From: Pelargonium cotyledonis
Taxonomy: Eukaryota; Streptophyta; Magnoliopsida; Geraniales; Geraniaceae
Length of the DNA: 35,338 nt
Direction of reading: 5' to 3'
Assembly (NCBI GenBank): GCA_036897625.1
Contig: JAYMTA010000198.1
Coordinates: 1-35,338 of the forward strand
A model generated the notes under the pieces. It had not been told where the DNA came from. It made no database searches and worked only from the letters and a program-made list of their open reading frames with translations. How positions within the stretch are numbered: position 1 is the stretch's first letter; the number at the start of each line of letters is the position of its first letter. This document shows, piece after piece, positions 32,701 through 35,338 of this stretch. The position numbers were made by a program, and so were the translations under genes.

Positions 32701-35198
32701 TATTTCAAGCACAAATATAATGCTTGGAAAACCATATAATTTCAAAGGAAACGGTACGAGTTGTAATTTGAAATTCTATATTGTAGACATGCTTTGAACC
32801 TATTGGATTTCAGCCAAATAACCAAATTCAACTCCAAAGTATTTGTGCATCCAAACCAAGGATTTCAAATGAAATCAAAGACTCCAAACAGAGCATACAG
32901 GAACAGAAATTTGTCAATTCAACTTCGAAACTAACTGCCCTCAATATGCTCCTTCTAAAAAGCAAAAGACCCACACCCCTTTAACTAATTGACTAACTAC
33001 TCTTACCTAAATTGGAACACCCTAAGTAGTAGCTATTTTTACCTTGAATGAAGCATGGGAATGGAGACCTTTTCAATAACGCTCCCTACAATAACAGCTT
33101 CCCTGAGATTACAAGTCCCTGACTGAAACACAAATTAATATTACTCACACAAAAATGTGAAAATGCTATCCAGCATAAAACAGAAAGGAATCATAGCCCA
33201 TCATAGATTCAAATTATATAGTTATACGTGCAACTGCAACACTCATGAAGCATTAAAGAATTCAAAAATCATACAGATGGAATAACTAGCTATAAAATAA
33301 CACAAAGTTTGGAAACTGAAGTACTGTAAAGGCACCTCTCTGTAGCTCAAATAGATCTTTTAACATTCAAAGCAAAAATGGTCAGATTTCAAGATTGAAA
33401 CTAAGTGTTTATCTATAATGTTTGAATAAAATAAAATCCAAGCTGAATATCAGTATAGTTACATGTTACAGCTTATTACTAGTCTCAAAACCAATCATGA
33501 AATATAGTGTTTTAAAAGTACTAGTTTATATATATTGTAACTAAGAAGATACATATGAAAATACTAGAATAAAAAGGTGGTGATGCCATCCTTAAAAAGT
33601 GAAACTGGTGATTGAACTGAACTCAGCAGAAATTAAGACAGCCATTTTGCTTTTCTAAACAAATATTAATGCAGAAAGAGATTAAAATGAATAGCAGAAC
33701 AAACAATTAAACAAATCTCTGCAGAAAAACCTGAGGACAATCTAAACACTCACAAAAATATGGCTTTTGATAAAGTGAAGGTTATATACCTGACACAGTG
33801 GCAACAATATTCCCTTGTTGAATGCAGCAGGTTTGTATATAGACTTTTTTAGAGATTGATAAAGTGCAAAATGTAGCTTCTTATTCTTACGAATATCTTC
33901 TCTAATCCTGGGTAACAAGACAAGCTTGTAAAAGCGCTCCGCCTTCCTCGAACTTAAATTAGATGCAAAGATCCTTGTAGCTTGAAACATTGCATTAGGT
34001 GACCAATTCTGAGGTTCAGTCAGGTACAAGACATCCTCCCAAAATTGCAATGAAGGGATGTGTTTAAATGCTTTTGGCATTTTTCCAGCTGTATATTTAT
34101 TAAGAAACTTGCCAAGCCTGCAGGTTATGTTGAGAAACATCATTGATGAATTTTATTGTAAGCAAATAAATCTGTGTAGTCAAGTCATACACCTCGTGTG
34201 GAAATGGTTTCAGTTTAAATATGAAATGATATAGATAAACCATGTATATAGCTTAAATTTGAAAAGGACATTTTCATGACAAATGAAACCTTTCAACTGA
34301 CATGTATCAGATAGATTGAATACCCTTTATATAAATCTATGAGGGAGCTATCCAACTTAGGCATAGGTTTGGATTCTGCAATAAAACATAACAAATCAAA
34401 ACACTTAAATGGTAAAAACAGCAACATAAAGAGAAAAATGAATAATATGAACTACAAAATCAACCTGAAGTGACATTAGCATCTTGTTGTTTGAGTTTCT
34501 CAGCAATGATATCAGCAAGTGTGCGTTGTGGACCAGCATCCTTAAATAAGAATGACTCCAGTAACTTCTCATCGTCTTCATCAATTTGCTCCTGTTGTAC
34601 AAATCAATATTTGACTGTCAAGGAAATGAAGACCCCCAAACAAAACCAAGAAGAAAGTAAAAAATTTAGGTGCAAAATCTTTACTTTCCAAGCGTATGCC
34701 GTACAGTTTCTACATTCAGCTAGTAATTGCGAAAAACAAAATCTAAAGAAATAGAAAGCAACTCACTTCATAACCGCCAAATTGGCTCTGAGTTTCATCA
34801 AATCCACCGAAGTCGTCAACGTCGTCTTCCTCCTCTAGCTCACTGGCTACAGGTTCCTCTTTCCCGACCAGCAACAATGAGTTATTAGGGTTTTGCTCTT
34901 CCACCTCGTCCCGCAGTATCTCTTGCTGCTGAATTAGAGCCTCTTTCAGGATTTTCGAGCTCAATCCCGACGAAATTAGCTGCAGTTCAGACATGGAGAC
35001 CAAGTAAGCAAGAAAACAAAAGCAATCAGATTGGTTCGCGAATATGAAACTGGGGACACATACCTTTTCTTGTTGCTGATGAAGCTTTGGGGCTTTGGAG
35101 CGTTTCTTGGTGGAGGCGAGGGAGGCGGAGTCGTCGTTGTCCGCCGGTCCGGGACGGAATGGCTCCGGATTCTGAATTCTTTCTCTCTTCTTCCCCAT
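29769..35198 (-). CDS. BYSL: Bystin / Enp1, 40S ribosome assembly factor
   Basis: Bystin (yeast Enp1) binds nucleolar and cytoplasmic pre-40S particles and is needed for 18S rRNA maturation. Eleven exons in transcript order: 35198-35064, 34979-34767, 34591-34465, 34375-34324, 34117-33790, 33122-33043, 32427-32380, 32270-32124, 30892-30820, 30729-30654, 29848-29769. They total 1,359 bases, 452 aa, matching plant bystin length. The start [14 protein letters not shown] is the first ATG. The N terminus is basic, then acidic ([17 protein letters not shown], about 92-107). The bystin domain begins about residue 158 and includes [65 protein letters not shown] and [14 protein letters not shown]. The end is [15 protein letters not shown]...VPMEED. 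All introns are GT-AG except the last, which reads as an AT-AC intron. The frame is intact throughout. Confidence 0.96.
30040..30278. mobile_element. Stowaway-like MITE in the bystin AT-AC intron
   Basis: ACTCCCTTCGTCCCAAAATG followed by AGTGTCCA on the left is mirrored by TGGACACTCATTTGCGGACG then GAGGAAGT on the right. These are Stowaway-type ends. TA dinucleotides at 30038-30039 and 30279-30280 fit the TA target duplication. The interior is non-coding. Confidence 0.8.
30570..30589. repeat. Short TG microsatellite
   Basis: GTTGTGTGTGTGTGTGTAT is an (TG)n run of about seven units. It lies inside the AT-AC intron, about 70 bases from its donor. Confidence 0.7.
31248..31807. mobile_element. 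560-bp TIR element rich in GGGTAC motifs
   Basis: The ends are CTATGAAGCACG and its exact reverse complement CGTGCTTCATAG. Perfect 8-bp flanks CATTCCCA lie at 31240-31247 and 31808-31815 (the next C could extend the duplication to nine bases). Both ends are packed with GGGTAC / GTACCC and GGTACC motifs, and more GGGTACTT copies lie toward the middle. There is no transposase. The duplication length suits a hAT- or Mutator-type non-autonomous element. It sits in bystin intron 8 (30893-32123). Confidence 0.85.
32663..32894. mobile_element. MITE-like element in bystin intron 6
   Basis: The left side TGTGTTTGGTTTCTTGG plus ATTTGAAAT is mirrored by ATTTCAAATGAAATCAAAG then CTCCAAACAGAG on the right. 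These are imperfect inverted ends with a TGTTTGG core, as in Tourist or hAT MITEs. The interior is AT-rich and non-coding. Exact borders and the target duplication are unclear. Confidence 0.6.
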
Positions 35199-35338
35199 TG
35201 CTTTGAAGCTGATAAACCTTGCGTGATGTGATGGAGGAGAGTGCCGTTTAGCAGACAAAGGGTTGCAGAGAAGTGGCGGCGCGGCGGGGTTTGTTTGTTT
35301 TTTTTTCTCTCCGCCGCCCCCCCCAGCGCCGGCGGTTT
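35199..35338 (-). promoter_or_regulatory. Bystin 5' leader and start of upstream region
   Basis: This short stretch above the start codon is GC-rich at its far end (a run of eight C and GCCGGCG). It contains a T-run that reads as an A-rich tract on the bystin strand. It probably covers the 5' UTR. No TATA box is visible before the window ends. Confidence 0.45.

Overview
This window is plant nuclear DNA, most likely from a eudicot. The genes carry many short AT-rich GT-AG introns. The protein families (plant-type myosin XI, plant HAL3-type PPC decarboxylase, a neprosin-domain secreted protein, bystin) fit a flowering plant, and the introns and spacers hold plant transposon families. I cannot name the species. 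No bacterial, viral, rRNA or CRISPR features were seen. All gene models were built by hand from reading frame and splice sites; each phase was checked arithmetically.

Layout, left to right. (1) 1-2390: AT-rich intergenic DNA with a degenerate 148-bp tandem duplication. (2) 2390-5557 (+): phosphopantothenoylcysteine decarboxylase (HAL3 type, 222 aa), with a 5'-UTR intron and one coding intron that carries a Stowaway-like MITE. (3) 6756-12587: a complete but dead Ty3/gypsy chromovirus with a perfect 5-bp target duplication (ATTTA) and 564-bp LTRs. Its 5' LTR is split by a 429-bp TG...CA insertion with its own 5-bp duplication (GAAAG), probably a nested solo LTR. The polyprotein has eleven in-frame stops, a frameshift, a deletion and substituted catalytic residues. 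(4) 13155-14986 (-): a seven-exon neprosin-domain (DUF239) secreted protein gene, intact apart from a one-base deletion in exon 3. (5) 14987-17800: intergenic DNA with a possible minus-strand exon. (6) 17927-28974 (+): a complete 40-exon myosin XI gene (1,559 codons) with no frame break. Its introns contain an Au-like SINE, a tRNA-like fragment and two related MITEs. (7) 29769-35198 (-): bystin/Enp1 (11 exons, 452 aa), convergent with the myosin. Its last intron appears to be a U12-type AT-AC intron, and its introns hold a Stowaway-like MITE, a 560-bp TIR element full of GGGTAC motifs, and a further MITE.

The genes are unrelated single-copy housekeeping or cytoskeletal loci, each with its own promoter: coenzyme A synthesis, a secreted peptidase-like protein, organelle transport on actin, and 40S ribosome assembly. 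No undescribed multi-gene system was found. The most notable signals are the AT-AC intron of bystin, the nested LTR insertion dated relative to its host element, the unclassified TIR element with an 8-bp duplication, and the single-base lesion in the neprosin gene.
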